A stretch of 64,000 nt of DNA from Hyphomicrobium sp. LHD-15 (GCF_031157355.1 NZ_JAVIFT010000005.1:186001-250000), one strand, 5' to 3'. Counted from the stretch's first letter, positions 8,260 through 17,492 are shown. Notes: generated from the sequence alone by a model not told the origin. Translations and numbers: made by a program.

Positions 8260-11200
8260 TCAGTGCACGTCCGCGTGCGCATGCGCCGGATGCGGCAAAT
8301 CCTCTCCGAGCGCCGTGGGACCGCCCGTGTGCCGAAGCGGCTTTCCTGAAAGTGTGCGCAGCATCACGTAGAACACCGGCGTCAAAAAGATGCCGAAGAA
8401 CGTCACGCCGATCATGCCGGAGAACACCGCGACGCCCATCGCCTGGCGCATCTCCGCGCCCGCGCCAGTCGACGTGACCAGCGGCACCACGCCCATGATG
8501 AAGGCGAGCGACGTCATCAGGATCGGGCGCAAGCGCAGCCGGCTCGCCTCGACCGCAGCCTCGAGCGGCGTCCGCCCGGCGAATTCCAGCTCGCGCGCGA
8601 ACTCCACGATCAGGATCGCGTTCTTGGCCGAAAGCCCGACCAGCACGATCAGGCCGATCTGCGTGAACACGTTGTTGTCGCCACCCGTCAGATACACGCC
8701 GAAGATCGCGGCCAGAATCCCCATCGGTACGATCATGATGATCGAGAGCGGCAGCACCAGGCTTTCGTACTGCGCGGCGAGCACCAGGAACACCAGGAAG
8801 ATCGAAAGCGGAAACACCAGCATCGCCGAATTGCCCGCCAGGATCTCCTGGTAGGTCAGTTCCGTCCACTCGTAGCCGATGCCCTTCGGCAAGGTCTCCG
8901 CCGCAACCCGCGCGATGGCATCCTGCGCCTGGCCGGACGAAAAGCCCGGCGCCGCGCCACCATTGACGTCGGCGGTCAGGAAGCCGTTGTAGCGCATCGC
9001 CCGCTCCGGCCCCGCGACTTGCTTGACGTTGAGCAGCGCCGAAAGCTGGATCATCTCGCCGGACTTCGAGCGCACCTTGAGCTGGCCGATGTCGTCCGCC
9101 CGCGACCGGAACGGCGCATCGGCCTGCACGCGCACCGAGTAGGTGCGCCCGAACTTGTTGAAGTCGTTGACGTAGAGCGAGCCGAGATAGATCTGCATGG
9201 TCTCGAATACGTCCGTGACCGCGACCCCGAGCTGGCGCGCCTTCGTACGGTCGATCTCGGCATAGAGTTGCGGCGTGTTCACTTGGTAAGAGGAGAAAAG
9301 GCCTGCTATCTCCGGCGCCTTCGCAGCACCCGCCAGGAAGCCGCGCGTCGCTTCGTCGAGCGCGTCATAGCCGAGCCCGCCCCGATCCTCGATCTGCAGC
9401 TTGAAACCGCCGATCGTGCCGAGCCCCTGCACCGGCGGCGGCGGGAACATGGCAATGAAGGCTTCTCGAATGCCGCCGTATTTCTTGTTGAGCGACTGCG
9501 CGATGGCCCCGCCCGAAAGCTCCGGCGACCTGCGCTCGGCAAACGGCTTGAGCGTCGCGAACACGATGCCCGCGTTGGAGCTGTTGGTGAACCCGTTGAT
9601 CGAGAGACCCGGAAACGCGACGGCACTCTCGACACCCGGCTCCGCCAAGGCGATCTCGCCCATGCGGCGGATGACCTCTTCGGTGCGATCGAGCGTCGCG
9701 CCATCCGGAAGCTGCGCGAAGCCGACGAGATACTGCTTGTCCTGGCCAGGCACGAAGCCGCCGGGAACCGACTTGAACAGCCCGACCGTCACGCCGATCA
9801 GCACGAGATAGACGCCGAACGCCAGCGCCTTGCGCGAGAGCATGCTGCGCACACCCCCGCCGTAGGCCTCCGAGCCCCGGCGAAAGACGAGGTTGAAACC
9901 ACGGAAAAACCCACCGAGCACACGATCCATCCCCCGCGTCAGCCAATCCTTAGGCGCGTCGTGTCCCGTGAGCAGAAGCGCCGCCAGCGCCGGAGAAAGC
10001 GTGAGCGAATTGATGGCCGAGATCACCGTCGAGATGGCAATCGTCAGCGCGAACTGCTTGTAGAACTGCCCGGTCAAACCGCTGATGAACGCGAGCGGCA
10101 CGAACACGGCAATCAGCACCAGTGCAATGGCGATGATCGGTCCCGTCACCTCCCGCATGGCGCGATACGTCGCATCACGCGGGCTGAGACCCGCCTCAAT
10201 GTTGCGCTCGACGTTCTCAACCACCACGATCGCATCGTCGACCACGATGCCGATTGCGAGCACCAGGCCGAACAGCGTCAGCGCGTTGATCGAGAACCCG
10301 AACACGTGCATCACCGCGAACGTGCCGATGATCGACACCGGAACCGCGACCAGCGGAATGATCGAGGCACGCCACGTCTGCAGGAACAGGATGACGACCA
10401 GCACGACCAGCGCCACCGCCTCGAGCAGCGTGTGCACGACGGCCTCGATGGACGCCCGCACGAACTGCGTCGGATCGTAAACGATCTTGTAGTCCACACC
10501 CTCCGGCATGTTGGCCTTGAGCTCAGCCATCGTCGCGCGGACGTTGTCGGAGATCTGGATCGCGTTCGAGCCCGGCGCCTGGAAGATCGGAATCGCGACC
10601 GCGGATTTATTGTCGAGCAGCGAGCGCAGCGCATACTCCGCCGCACCAAGCTCGATACGGGCCACATCGCGCAGCCGCGTGATCTGCCCGTTGGCGCCGG
10701 ACTTCACGACGATATCGCCGAATTCCTCTTCGCTCTGAAGGCGCCCCTGCGCATTGACGGAAAGTTGCAGGTCGACCCCTGACAGGCCGGGCGAAGCTCC
10801 AACGACGCCAACCGCCGCCTGCACGTTCTGCGCGCGGATCTCGTTGACGATGTCAGACGCGGAAAGCCCAACCTCGGCCGCCTTCTTCGGATCGAGCCAC
10901 ACGCGCATCGCATAGTCGCCCGAACCGAACAGCTGCACCTGCCCGACGCCGTCGATGCGCGCGAGCCGGTCCTTGACGTTCAGCACCGCATAGTTGCGCA
11001 GATACGTCATGTCGTAGCGGTCGTTCGGCGACAGCAGATGCACAACCATCGTCAGGTCGGGCGCGCTCTTGATCGTCGTGATGCCGAGACGGCGCACTTC
11101 CTCCGGCAGCCGCGGCTCCGCCTGCGAAACACGGTTCTGTACCAGCTGCTGCGCCTTGTCGACGTCGGTCCCGAGCCGGAACGTGACCGTCAGCGTCATC

Positions 11201-11466
11201 AGGCCGTCGGTGGTCGCCTGGCTCGACATGTAGAGCATGTTCTCGACGCCGTTGATCTGCTCCTCGATCGGCGTCGCGACGGTCTCCGCGATGACCTTCG
11301 GATTGGCCCCCGGATACTGCGCACGAACGACGACTGACGGCGGCGCCACCTCCGGATATTCGGAGATCGGCATTACCCGCAGCGCCAACAGGCCCGCCAG
11401 GAAGATCAGGACCGACAGCACACCCGCAAAGATCGGGCGATCGATGAAGAATTTCGAAAAGTTCAT
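8260..11466 (-). CDS. RND multidrug efflux permease, HAE1 (AcrB/MexB) family
   Basis: 1,068-residue inner-membrane proton/drug antiporter. N-terminal FFIDRPIFAGVLSVLI, the TM4 proton-relay aspartates in GIVVDDAIVVVENVERN (about residue 405-420) and the TM10 lysine in GLSAKNAILIVEFA (about 955) are intact. Two large periplasmic porter loops are present. The C-terminus is unusually His-rich (HPAHAHADVH). It follows the adaptor gene on the same strand with a 34-base gap. No outer-membrane TolC-like gene is in the operon, so the channel must be encoded elsewhere. Confidence 0.96.
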   Translation of the reverse strand: MNFSKFFIDRPIFAGVLSVLIFLAGLLALRVMPISEYPEVAPPSVVVRAQYPGANPKVIAETVATPIEEQINGVENMLYMSSQATTDGLMTLTVTFRLGTDVDKAQQLVQNRVSQAEPRLPEEVRRLGITTIKSAPDLTMVVHLLSPNDRYDMTYLRNYAVLNVKDRLARIDGVGQVQLFGSGDYAMRVWLDPKKAAEVGLSASDIVNEIRAQNVQAAVGVVGASPGLSGVDLQLSVNAQGRLQSEEEFGDIVVKSGANGQITRLRDVARIELGAAEYALRSLLDNKSAVAIPIFQAPGSNAIQISDNVRATMAELKANMPEGVDYKIVYDPTQFVRASIEAVVHTLLEAVALVVLVVILFLQTWRASIIPLVAVPVSIIGTFAVMHVFGFSINALTLFGLVLAIGIVVDDAIVVVENVERNIEAGLSPRDATYRAMREVTGPIIAIALVLIAVFVPLAFISGLTGQFYKQFALTIAISTVISAINSLTLSPALAALLLTGHDAPKDWLTRGMDRVLGGFFRGFNLVFRRGSEAYGGGVRSMLSRKALAFGVYLVLIGVTVGLFKSVPGGFVPGQDKQYLVGFAQLPDGATLDRTEEVIRRMGEIALAEPGVESAVAFPGLSINGFTNSSNAGIVFATLKPFAERRSPELSGGAIAQSLNKKYGGIREAFIAMFPPPPVQGLGTIGGFKLQIEDRGGLGYDALDEATRGFLAGAAKAPEIAGLFSSYQVNTPQLYAEIDRTKARQLGVAVTDVFETMQIYLGSLYVNDFNKFGRTYSVRVQADAPFRSRADDIGQLKVRSKSGEMIQLSALLNVKQVAGPERAMRYNGFLTADVNGGAAPGFSSGQAQDAIARVAAETLPKGIGYEWTELTYQEILAGNSAMLVFPLSIFLVFLVLAAQYESLVLPLSIIMIVPMGILAAIFGVYLTGGDNNVFTQIGLIVLVGLSAKNAILIVEFARELEFAGRTPLEAAVEASRLRLRPILMTSLAFIMGVVPLVTSTGAGAEMRQAMGVAVFSGMIGVTFFGIFLTPVFYVMLRTLSGKPLRHTGGPTALGEDLPHPAHAHADVH

Positions 11467-11500
11467 GGCGGACTCAATTCAAATTCGTTGTCGCGCAGCG

Positions 11501-12730
11501 CTATTGCTGCGCGATCTTCGCGGGCTCGGAAGAGGCCTGCGCATGGTCGAAGTGGCTGGTCCCGTCCATCGCGACGGGCTCGGGGGCGACCTCGTCGCCG
11601 GGCTTCACGCGCTGCAGGCCGCTGACGACGATGCGCTCGTTTGCCGTAAGTCCGCTCGTGACGATGCGAAGCTGCCCCGTCATTCGTCCGAGCGTGACCT
11701 TGCGGTAGGCAACCTTGTTGTCGGCGCCGACCACCATCACGAATTTCTTGTCCTGGTCCGTGCCGATCGCGCGCTCGCTGACGGCGAGAACCGGCGCCTG
11801 CCGGGGTTGCGCCATGCGCACGCGCACGAACTGCCCGGCGATCAACCGCCCGCTCTTGTTATCGAACACCGCCCGCACGCGAACCGTCCCGCTCGCCGCA
11901 TCGACCTGGTTGTCGATGAGCTGCAGACGGCCCTCGGTCCATTCACCGGCGGGTTCAGCCGTCGCCATCTCGACCGGCAGTTGCCCCACGTCGGCCGCCG
12001 CGTTGGCTTCCGGCGAAAGCACCGCGAGCGCGCGAGAGACGACACCCTCGTCGGCGTTGAAGCTCGCATAAATCGGATCGACAGAAACAAGCGTTGTCAG
12101 CACCGGCGCGCCGGGGCCGGCTTCGACGAGATTGCCGACGGTATATTCGCGACGGCCGACGCGGCCCGAAACCGGCGCACGAACCTCGGTATAGCCGAGG
12201 TTGAGGCGGGCGGCCTGCAACGCAGCCTTCGCGGCCCTCAGATTGGCTTCAGCCTCCTTGAAGGTGTTGGTCCGCGTATCGAGTTCGCGTTCCGACAATG
12301 CGGGCGTACCCGCCAGCCGCTTTGCACGCTCGACCTCACCGCTCGTAAAACCGACGCGCGCCTCGGCCGCCGCCACTTGTGCGTCGAGCCGATCCACCTC
12401 TGCCGCGTACGGCGCCGGATCGATCGTCACCAGGAGGTCACCGGCCTTGACCAGCGCCCCTTCGCGGAAGTGGATTTTCTGGATGGCGCCGGCCACGCGC
12501 GAGCGCACGTCGACGCGCTCGATGGCCTCGAGCCGCCCCGAGAACTCATCCCAGGTCTCGGCTTGACGCGGCTCAACGACAGCAACCGACACAGCTACCG
12601 CATTGGAAGTGGGCGGAGCGCTGCTATTGTCGGCATGCAAGCCGCCGCGGGGTGTAGCAACAAGAACGCCGCCGGCGGCAACCGTCGCCATCAGGACAGT
12701 GCGAAGCGAGCGCTTGGAAATTGGGGTCAT
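11501..12730 (-). CDS. RND efflux periplasmic adaptor (membrane fusion protein)
   Basis: 409-residue AcrA/MexA-type adaptor. An N-terminal signal/anchor segment (about 8-30) precedes the lipoyl half-motif SRVAGAIQKIHFREGALVK, a helical hairpin (about 105-165), the second lipoyl half LNLGYTEVRAPVSGRVG and beta-barrel/MP domains. The start at 12730 gives a proper signal peptide; an 18-codon longer reading does not. No lipobox Cys is evident after the signal. It links the permease to the outer-membrane channel and is co-transcribed with it. Confidence 0.94.
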   Translation of the reverse strand: MTPISKRSLRTVLMATVAAGGVLVATPRGGLHADNSSAPPTSNAVAVSVAVVEPRQAETWDEFSGRLEAIERVDVRSRVAGAIQKIHFREGALVKAGDLLVTIDPAPYAAEVDRLDAQVAAAEARVGFTSGEVERAKRLAGTPALSERELDTRTNTFKEAEANLRAAKAALQAARLNLGYTEVRAPVSGRVGRREYTVGNLVEAGPGAPVLTTLVSVDPIYASFNADEGVVSRALAVLSPEANAAADVGQLPVEMATAEPAGEWTEGRLQLIDNQVDAASGTVRVRAVFDNKSGRLIAGQFVRVRMAQPRQAPVLAVSERAIGTDQDKKFVMVVGADNKVAYRKVTLGRMTGQLRIVTSGLTANERIVVSGLQRVKPGDEVAPEPVAMDGTSHFDHAQASSEPAKIAQQ

Positions 12731-12830
12731 GATCATCGTTCCTTTGAGGGCACACGAAGCCGCAGACCACCGCCCCGCGCCCAACGGCGGTGTGACGGAG
12801 GCCCTGAAGCGGAAATGTCAGAGCGGACGG

Positions 12831-13004
12831 TTAGGAGAAGTTTTCGAGCCCCAGCGCCGGCCGGCGCCAGCGCGTGCGCGAGGCGCTCGGCCGTTCCTCC
12901 GACGAGGGTGCGCGCCAGCAGTCGGAAGTCTCTTCTGCGGCCTCGGCCACCATCGAGATATCCTCATCGGCATTGTCGATTTCGTGGAAGGAAGAGCTTG
13001 CCAT
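12831..13004 (-). CDS. Small hypothetical protein heading the RND operon
   Basis: 57-codon reading frame beginning MASSSFHEIDNADEDIS, acidic first half and Arg-rich second half. It has a strong ribosome site (CCGGAGG, four bases before ATG) and lies between the TetR operators and the adaptor gene, so it would be the first gene of the efflux transcript, 100 bases ahead of the adaptor. No family recognised. It could be a regulatory leader peptide, an accessory peptide, or chance; the ribosome site is the main support. Confidence 0.5.
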   Translation of the reverse strand: MASSSFHEIDNADEDISMVAEAAEETSDCWRAPSSEERPSASRTRWRRPALGLENFS

Positions 13005-13030
13005 TTGAGCCTCCGGGGGCCATATATTTG

Positions 13031-13042
13031 TACTGAGTGGTA
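13031..13042. promoter_or_regulatory. Operator-like palindrome 1, TACT-N4-GGTA
   Basis: TACTgagtGGTA in the divergent TetR/RND promoter region. It matches the second site at 13083 (TACC-N4-GGTA) except for one base. Two sites 52 bases apart, one near each divergent gene, suggest binding by the adjacent TetR protein to control both. Confidence 0.55.
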
Positions 13043-13082
13043 CGGATATAGGACGCGCCGGGACGCTGTCAACGAATTTCTG

Positions 13083-13094
13083 TACCAATAGGTA
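13083..13094. promoter_or_regulatory. Operator-like palindrome 2, TACC-N4-GGTA
   Basis: Perfect inverted repeat TACCaataGGTA ending on the first base of the tetR start codon, a position expected for autorepression. See the companion site at 13031. Confidence 0.6.
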
Positions 13095-13732
13095 TGAAAA
13101 TGCAGAATGACAACTTGAAGCAAGAAAAACCGGCTGCCCACAAAGGCCGTCCGCGCGAATTCGACACCGAGGAAGCGCTCGACAAGGCGCTGCACGTCTT
13201 TTGGCGCAAGGGCTACGAAGGCACCTCCCTGTCGGATCTCACCGACGCGATGGGCATCAGTCGCCCGAGCCTCTACGCAGCATTCGGCAACAAGGAAGAG
13301 CTGTTTCGACTTGCGCTCGATCGCTACGCCGAGCACGGACCCGGCGCCATTCAGCGCCAGGCGCTCAGCGAGCCGACGGCGCGCCGCGTCGTCGAACGGC
13401 TGCTGCGCGGCGTTGCGGAGACGCTGACCGACCCGTGCAATCCGCGAGGCTGCCTCGCCGTGCAGGGCGCGCTCTCGTGCGGAGAGGCCGCCGAGCAGGT
13501 CAAAGCAGAGTTGTGCAGCCGCCGCTCGAAGAGCGAGGCCGCCCTTGCCGAGCGCTTCGAACGCGCAAAGCAGGAAGGCGACCTCGGCAAGGCCGTCGAT
13601 CCCGCCGCCCTCGCGCGTTTCGTCGTCACGATCACCCAGGGCATGTCGGTCCAGGCGGCAGGCGGTGCCTCGCGGACCGATCTCCTCGCCGTCGCCGACA
13701 TGGCGTTGCTGGCCTGGCCGTCCTCGGCATAA
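13094..13732 (+). CDS. TetR/AcrR-family transcriptional regulator
   Basis: 212-residue repressor. The N-terminal TetR HTH (about 25-70) shows ALDKALHVFWRKGYEGTSLS then MGISRPSLYAAFGNKEELF. The C-terminal ligand domain contains NPRGCLAVQGALSCG, typical of the group that controls efflux or oxidoreductase genes. It is divergent from the RND operon and two operator-like palindromes lie between, so it is probably the local repressor. A second in-frame ATG two codons in is also possible. Confidence 0.88.
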   Translation: MKMQNDNLKQEKPAAHKGRPREFDTEEALDKALHVFWRKGYEGTSLSDLTDAMGISRPSLYAAFGNKEELFRLALDRYAEHGPGAIQRQALSEPTARRVVERLLRGVAETLTDPCNPRGCLAVQGALSCGEAAEQVKAELCSRRSKSEAALAERFERAKQEGDLGKAVDPAALARFVVTITQGMSVQAAGGASRTDLLAVADMALLAWPSSA

Positions 13733-13823
13733 GCCGAGGGCAGAGACCCACCCGCAAGTATGATTGTCGACGGCGAGCGCGAGCCGTAAGAACGAACGGC
13801 AACAGCAGCCGGGAACACAGATC

Positions 13824-14954
13824 TTGAGCACGTTCGATGTCATCGTCGCCGGCGTCGGCGCCATGGGCGCCCAGACCTGCTGGCATCTCGCACGCCGCGG
13901 CCTACGCGTACTCGGTCTCGACCGCTACGACATTCCGAACAGCATGGGCTCCTCGCACGGCGTCCATCGCATCATCCGCCTCGCCTATTTCGAGCATCCC
14001 CTTTACGTGCCGATCCTGCGCCGCGCTTACGAGCTATGGCGCGAGACCGAGCAGCTCGCGGGCGAGCAACTGCTTTTCATCACCGGCTCGCTCGACATCG
14101 GCCTCGAAGGATCGCCTGTGGTTGAAGGCTCGCTCGCGAGCTGCCGCCAACACAACCTGTCTCACGATCTGCTCACAGCGTCAGACATCAACGCACGATA
14201 TCCGGGCTACCGCCTGCCCGATGGCTTTGTCGGCGTACACCAGCCGGACGGCGGCTTCGTTGCCTCGGAACGCGCCATCGTCGCGGCGGCAGGCCTCGCC
14301 ATGGACGCAGGCGCGACGCTCCGCGGACGTGAAGCCATCCTCGGCTTCGAGCCGCTTCCTAGCGGCGGCGGCGTGCGCGTGAAAACCGACCGCGGCACCT
14401 ACGAAGCCGGCCGGCTCGTCCTCGCAACCGGAGCTTGGATCGGCGAACACGTCGCCGGCCTCAAGTCCATCTCCGTTCCCGAACGCCAGACGCTCGGCTG
14501 GTTCCGCCCCAAGCAGCCCGAACGTTTTCGCTTGGGCACGTTCCCAGTCTCGAACCTCAAGAGCGATCTCGGGCACTTCTATCAGTTCCCGGTCTGGGGC
14601 GTGCCCGGCTTCAAGATCGGCCTCTATCATCATCTCGGCGAAAAAGGCCTGGCCGATCAGCTCTCGCGCGAGCCCAACGCCGCCGACGAAGCAGCCCTGC
14701 GCCGCGGCCTCGCCGCTTTCTTTCCAGATGCCGACGGCGACGTGCTGGCCTTGCGAACGTGCCTGTTCACCAACACGCCCGACGAGCACTTCATCCTCGA
14801 TCGGCTTCCGTCCGCACCCGCGATCATCGTCGCCTCGCCCTGCTCGGGGCACGGCTTCAAGTTTTCCTCTGCGATCGGTGAAATCCTGGCCGACATGGCG
14901 ATGGATCGCACGCCTGCTTTCGATCTCTCGGCGTTCAGCCTCTCGCGGTTCTGA
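13824..14954 (+). CDS. FAD-dependent N-methyl amino acid oxidase (sarcosine oxidase/SolA-like)
   Basis: About 376-residue flavoprotein of the monomeric sarcosine oxidase/N-methyltryptophan oxidase family. The Rossmann GVGAMGAQTCWHLARRG (about 10-26) follows the start at once when the TTG at 13824 is used; a TTG 20 codons earlier is the alternative. GSSHGVHRIIR and the stretch RTCLFTNTPDEHFILD, whose Cys is the covalent FAD attachment site in this family, are present, plus SGHGFKFSSAIGE at the C-terminus. It should oxidatively demethylate an N-methyl amino acid, giving formaldehyde and peroxide; the exact substrate is open. Confidence 0.87.
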   Translation: MSTFDVIVAGVGAMGAQTCWHLARRGLRVLGLDRYDIPNSMGSSHGVHRIIRLAYFEHPLYVPILRRAYELWRETEQLAGEQLLFITGSLDIGLEGSPVVEGSLASCRQHNLSHDLLTASDINARYPGYRLPDGFVGVHQPDGGFVASERAIVAAAGLAMDAGATLRGREAILGFEPLPSGGGVRVKTDRGTYEAGRLVLATGAWIGEHVAGLKSISVPERQTLGWFRPKQPERFRLGTFPVSNLKSDLGHFYQFPVWGVPGFKIGLYHHLGEKGLADQLSREPNAADEAALRRGLAAFFPDADGDVLALRTCLFTNTPDEHFILDRLPSAPAIIVASPCSGHGFKFSSAIGEILADMAMDRTPAFDLSAFSLSRF

Positions 14955-15060
14955 TCGCACGGCAGAAACGTCAAACAGGAACCCGGCACGCTCCCCCACG
15001 TTTCAAAGATGTCGGCCGCCTTTGCGGATGCCGGCGTTAATCAATGGCGGGAGACAAACA

Positions 15061-15234
15061 ATGAAAAGCGATCCGAGAAAGCCTCGCGTCCCGACGCTTC
15101 CCGGAGATAAGCCCGAGGAAACGCCCAACAATCCCGTTGGCCCTCTGCCGGAGAACCGGCACCCGGTTGACGAGCCGGTCGATGAGCGCCAACGCCGGGA
15201 CGACCTTGAGGATCGACAGGAAAATCTCCTTTGA
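15061..15234 (+). CDS. Small hydrophilic hypothetical protein
   Basis: 57-residue, very hydrophilic, Pro/Glu/Arg-rich protein (starts MKSDPRKPRVPTLPGDKPEE). GGGAGA lies six bases before the ATG. No family recognised; likely intrinsically disordered. Co-directional with the following small membrane protein 60 bases downstream. Confidence 0.6.
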   Translation: MKSDPRKPRVPTLPGDKPEETPNNPVGPLPENRHPVDEPVDERQRRDDLEDRQENLL

Positions 15235-15294
15235 GATGAAGCGGAACTTCGCACTGCATTTAGCCGTTCTCTTCAAAAGAGAAGGAGGAAGCAG

Positions 15295-15537
15295 ATGGCC
15301 TTAACCAAGCATGACGAAACGCGCGACAATTATGGCAACCCGCCGCGTGATGCGACCGGCACCGATCCCCGCTCTCACTCGGTGTGGTCCTATGTGATCG
15401 GCATTGTGGCGGCGGCACTCTTGGCGTTCGCCATTTTCGGATCGATGACACCGACGACCCAAGACACCTCGACCTCATCGACAAGGACGAGCGAACCGGC
15501 CACGCCGCCACCGGCGCCTCCGGCAACCGCGCCATAA
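15295..15537 (+). CDS. Small single-pass membrane protein
   Basis: 80-residue protein: hydrophilic N-terminus of about 30 residues, one hydrophobic helix (WSYVIGIVAAALLAFAIFG, about 31-49) and a Thr/Ser/Pro-rich tail. A strong ribosome site (GAAGGAGGAA) precedes it and a clear terminator follows at 15560. No function assigned; similar short proteins are common in rhizobia. Confidence 0.7.
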   Translation: MALTKHDETRDNYGNPPRDATGTDPRSHSVWSYVIGIVAAALLAFAIFGSMTPTTQDTSTSSTRTSEPATPPPAPPATAP

Positions 15538-15559
15538 ACGACGTACAGCGCGCAAAGAA

Positions 15560-15600
15560 CGGCCTCGCAAGCGTTTTGCTTGCGAGGCCGTTTTCTTGTT
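15560..15600 (+). terminator. Rho-independent terminator
   Basis: Perfect 13-bp stem CGGCCTCGCAAGC / GCTTGCGAGGCCG with a 5-base loop, followed by TTTTCTTGTT. It ends the small-protein transcript and lies against the convergent DUF1236 gene. Confidence 0.92.
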
Positions 15601-15610
15601 TCTCATTCTA

Positions 15611-16396
15611 TTAGGTGAGGACGATCACATCGATGATCGCATACGTCACCGGATCAACGATCACCACCTGATCGTCGACGATGAAATACTTGTAGCTGCG
15701 GTAAGACGGCACGATCACCACGACGTCTGCAGGCACGGCGTAGAGAACGACGGTTCGTGGGACCACGACACCGACATTGATCCGCACGTCGATGTCTTTG
15801 ACGGTCGCATCCGACTTGTGCGAGCGGAACGACGATTGCACCTGCGTCCGCTGCTCGCTGGAAAGCTGCGTGACGCTACCGCCCGGCTGATCGCCGCGCC
15901 CCTCCGTGCCCTCGGAGCGCCCTGACGCCGCCGAACGATCTGCATCAGATTTGCTCTCGGACTTCGCGGTGTCGTCCGAACCTTTCGATTTCGCCCCAGT
16001 CTTGTCCTGACCAGTCTTGTCCTGAGTGGCTTTATCCTGGGCTTGCTTGTCCTGTGCATCGCGTCCCTTGCCGCTCCGACCTTCTTCGGACTTCGCCGTG
16101 TCACCGGCAGCCTTCGATTTTGGAGAGGTCTTGTCTTGCGCCTCGCGCGACTTCTCGGGCTGACCGCGATCGCTGCGGCTTTCCGGGTTCGCCTCACCCT
16201 TGGAACCGTCGCTTCCTTCTTCGCTCATACCGCGCTCGCCTCGCGGCATTTGCCCGGCTTCGCCGCCGCCGCGTTCGACACTCGGCATTTTGCCGGCGCC
16301 TTCATGCGGACCGGCCCACTCGCTTTGCGCGAACGCGCTAGGCCCGGCAATACCGACGAACAGAGCCGTTGTGCAAAGCAGGATTCTTCTTGTCAT
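15611..16396 (-). CDS. DUF1236-domain exported protein
   Basis: 261-residue protein with a signal peptide (MTRRILLCTTALFVGIAG..AFAQ, cleavage about residue 24). The middle (about 40-175) is low-complexity: repeats of QDK, KSK, DTAKSE with Gly and charged residues. The C-terminal 85 residues form a DUF1236-like domain with RINVGVVVPRTV and a YKYFIVDDQVVIVDP strand pair. Such proteins are frequent in Hyphomicrobiales, periplasmic and uncharacterised. Monocistronic. Confidence 0.85.
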   Translation of the reverse strand: MTRRILLCTTALFVGIAGPSAFAQSEWAGPHEGAGKMPSVERGGGEAGQMPRGERGMSEEGSDGSKGEANPESRSDRGQPEKSREAQDKTSPKSKAAGDTAKSEEGRSGKGRDAQDKQAQDKATQDKTGQDKTGAKSKGSDDTAKSESKSDADRSAASGRSEGTEGRGDQPGGSVTQLSSEQRTQVQSSFRSHKSDATVKDIDVRINVGVVVPRTVVLYAVPADVVVIVPSYRSYKYFIVDDQVVIVDPVTYAIIDVIVLT

Positions 16397-16621
16397 TGGG
16401 ATCTCCTTTGAAAGCCGACCCCCATGGAAAACCGCTCAACGGACGCATTGTTCCCCCGACATTGTTCCCATGACGTTCCAACAACCGCGAACATCACGCC
16501 GCGTCGCTTCGACAATATGCGGCACTTACCCCTTGGAATTGCTGACTTGTGTGTCGCGAGCAGATCGAACATTAGCAACGGGACGAAACCCCCTTCGCAC
16601 CTCACGAATCGCAGCGCGCTC

Positions 16622-16637
16622 GTTGCGATTTGGCAAC
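16622..16637. repeat. Dyad GTTGCGATTTGGCAAC, copy 1
   Basis: Inverted repeat with 5-bp arms GTTGC/GCAAC. The identical 16-mer, with TC also conserved in front, recurs at 19343 upstream of the sigma-factor gene. Two exact copies in promoter regions 2.7 kb apart suggest a shared regulator site. Confidence 0.55.
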
Positions 16638-16774
16638 GTCACCAACCCGCCTCGCGGCTTGCCGGCGCTGCAAAGCCGCCTTATCGAGGCCCCCAGCCTC
16701 CCCGGGGCGTTGCCAAACCGCCGCAACGGGCGTTGGATATACAGACCGCAACGCATTTGTGGGATATCTCTCAG

Positions 16775-16804
16775 GGGCTGACTGGAGTTAACTTCGGTCA
16801 GCCC
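16775..16804. other. Hairpin in pmtA 5' region
   Basis: GGGCTGAC (16775-16782) pairs with GTCAGCCC (16797-16804) around a 14-base loop. No T-run follows, so this is not a simple terminator; it lies 68 bases before the pmtA-like start and may form in its leader. Confidence 0.4.
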
Positions 16805-16872
16805 TGCTTTGCGGCGGTGCACCGGAGCGTGCGATCCAGCGCGTGCCCCGTGCGGTGCAATTTGGAGCCGAT

Positions 16873-17460
16873 ATGTCGAACGATGTGCTGATCTTTCTAC
16901 GCTCGTGGGTTTCCGAACCGCTTCGGGTCGGCGCGATCGCGCCTTCGGGCGGAGCGCTCGCGGATCTGATCACACGGGAGATCACCCCCGCGACCGGCCC
17001 CGTCATCGAGCTCGGCCCCGGCACCGGCGCATTCACGAAGCGGCTGCTGAAGCGCGGCGTGCGGGCGGAGGATCTGACGCTGGTCGAGTACGGCTCCGAG
17101 TTCGCAACCTTGCTGCAGCTTCGCTATCCCGGCGTTCGCGTGCTCCGCCAGGACGCCGCCCGCTTGAGCGGCAGCCGGCATTTCAAGGACGTTAAGCCGG
17201 CGGGCGCCGTCGTCAGCGGCCTTCCCCTCGTCGGCATGTCGATGCGGAAGATCATGTCCATCCTCGGCGGCGCGTTCACCCATATGCGCCCGGACGGCGC
17301 CTTCTATCAGTTCACCTACTCCATGCGCTGCCCGGTTCCCCCGGCGATTCTCGACCGGCTTGGTCTCGAGGCGAAGTTGGTGGATCGGATCATCCTGAAC
17401 GTCCCGCCCGCAGCGGTCTATCGCATCACGCGACGCGCGGCGAACCAGGAAGTCGCCTGA
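16873..17460 (+). CDS. Class I SAM methyltransferase, PmtA-type phospholipid N-methyltransferase
   Basis: 195-residue methyltransferase. The SAM-binding motif I ELGPGTGAFTKRLLKRG (about 42-58) and VVSGLPLVGMSMRK (motif IV-like) match the Sinorhizobium-type PmtA family that methylates phosphatidylethanolamine towards phosphatidylcholine. The start at 16873 is preferred because GGAG lies six bases upstream; ten codons more are open upstream. Substrate is inferred from family resemblance; rRNA-adenine dimethylase-like relatives are the alternative. Confidence 0.78.
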   Translation: MSNDVLIFLRSWVSEPLRVGAIAPSGGALADLITREITPATGPVIELGPGTGAFTKRLLKRGVRAEDLTLVEYGSEFATLLQLRYPGVRVLRQDAARLSGSRHFKDVKPAGAVVSGLPLVGMSMRKIMSILGGAFTHMRPDGAFYQFTYSMRCPVPPAILDRLGLEAKLVDRIILNVPPAAVYRITRRAANQEVA

Positions 17461-17492
17461 GACAGACGACCTCTTCTGCGCCGCCCTTTCTT

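Larger units (their letters stand above)
16397..16872. other. Intergenic region, no gene seen
   Basis: 476 bases between two divergent genes. A 155-codon frame crosses it on the plus strand but has no ribosome site or family resemblance and runs into the pmtA-like gene, so it is not called. The region holds one copy of a repeated 16-bp dyad (16622) and an 8-bp-stem hairpin (16775). Promoters for both flanking genes must lie here. Confidence 0.6.

Noticed and set aside
9019-13036. Two long plus-strand frames (587 and 599 codons) across the RND operon
   Set aside because: Arg/His/Asp-rich antisense shadows of the permease and adaptor genes, without family resemblance.
16424-16891. 155-codon frame upstream of pmtA
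   Set aside because: No ribosome site, low-complexity composition, crosses the hairpin and overlaps the pmtA start in another frame.
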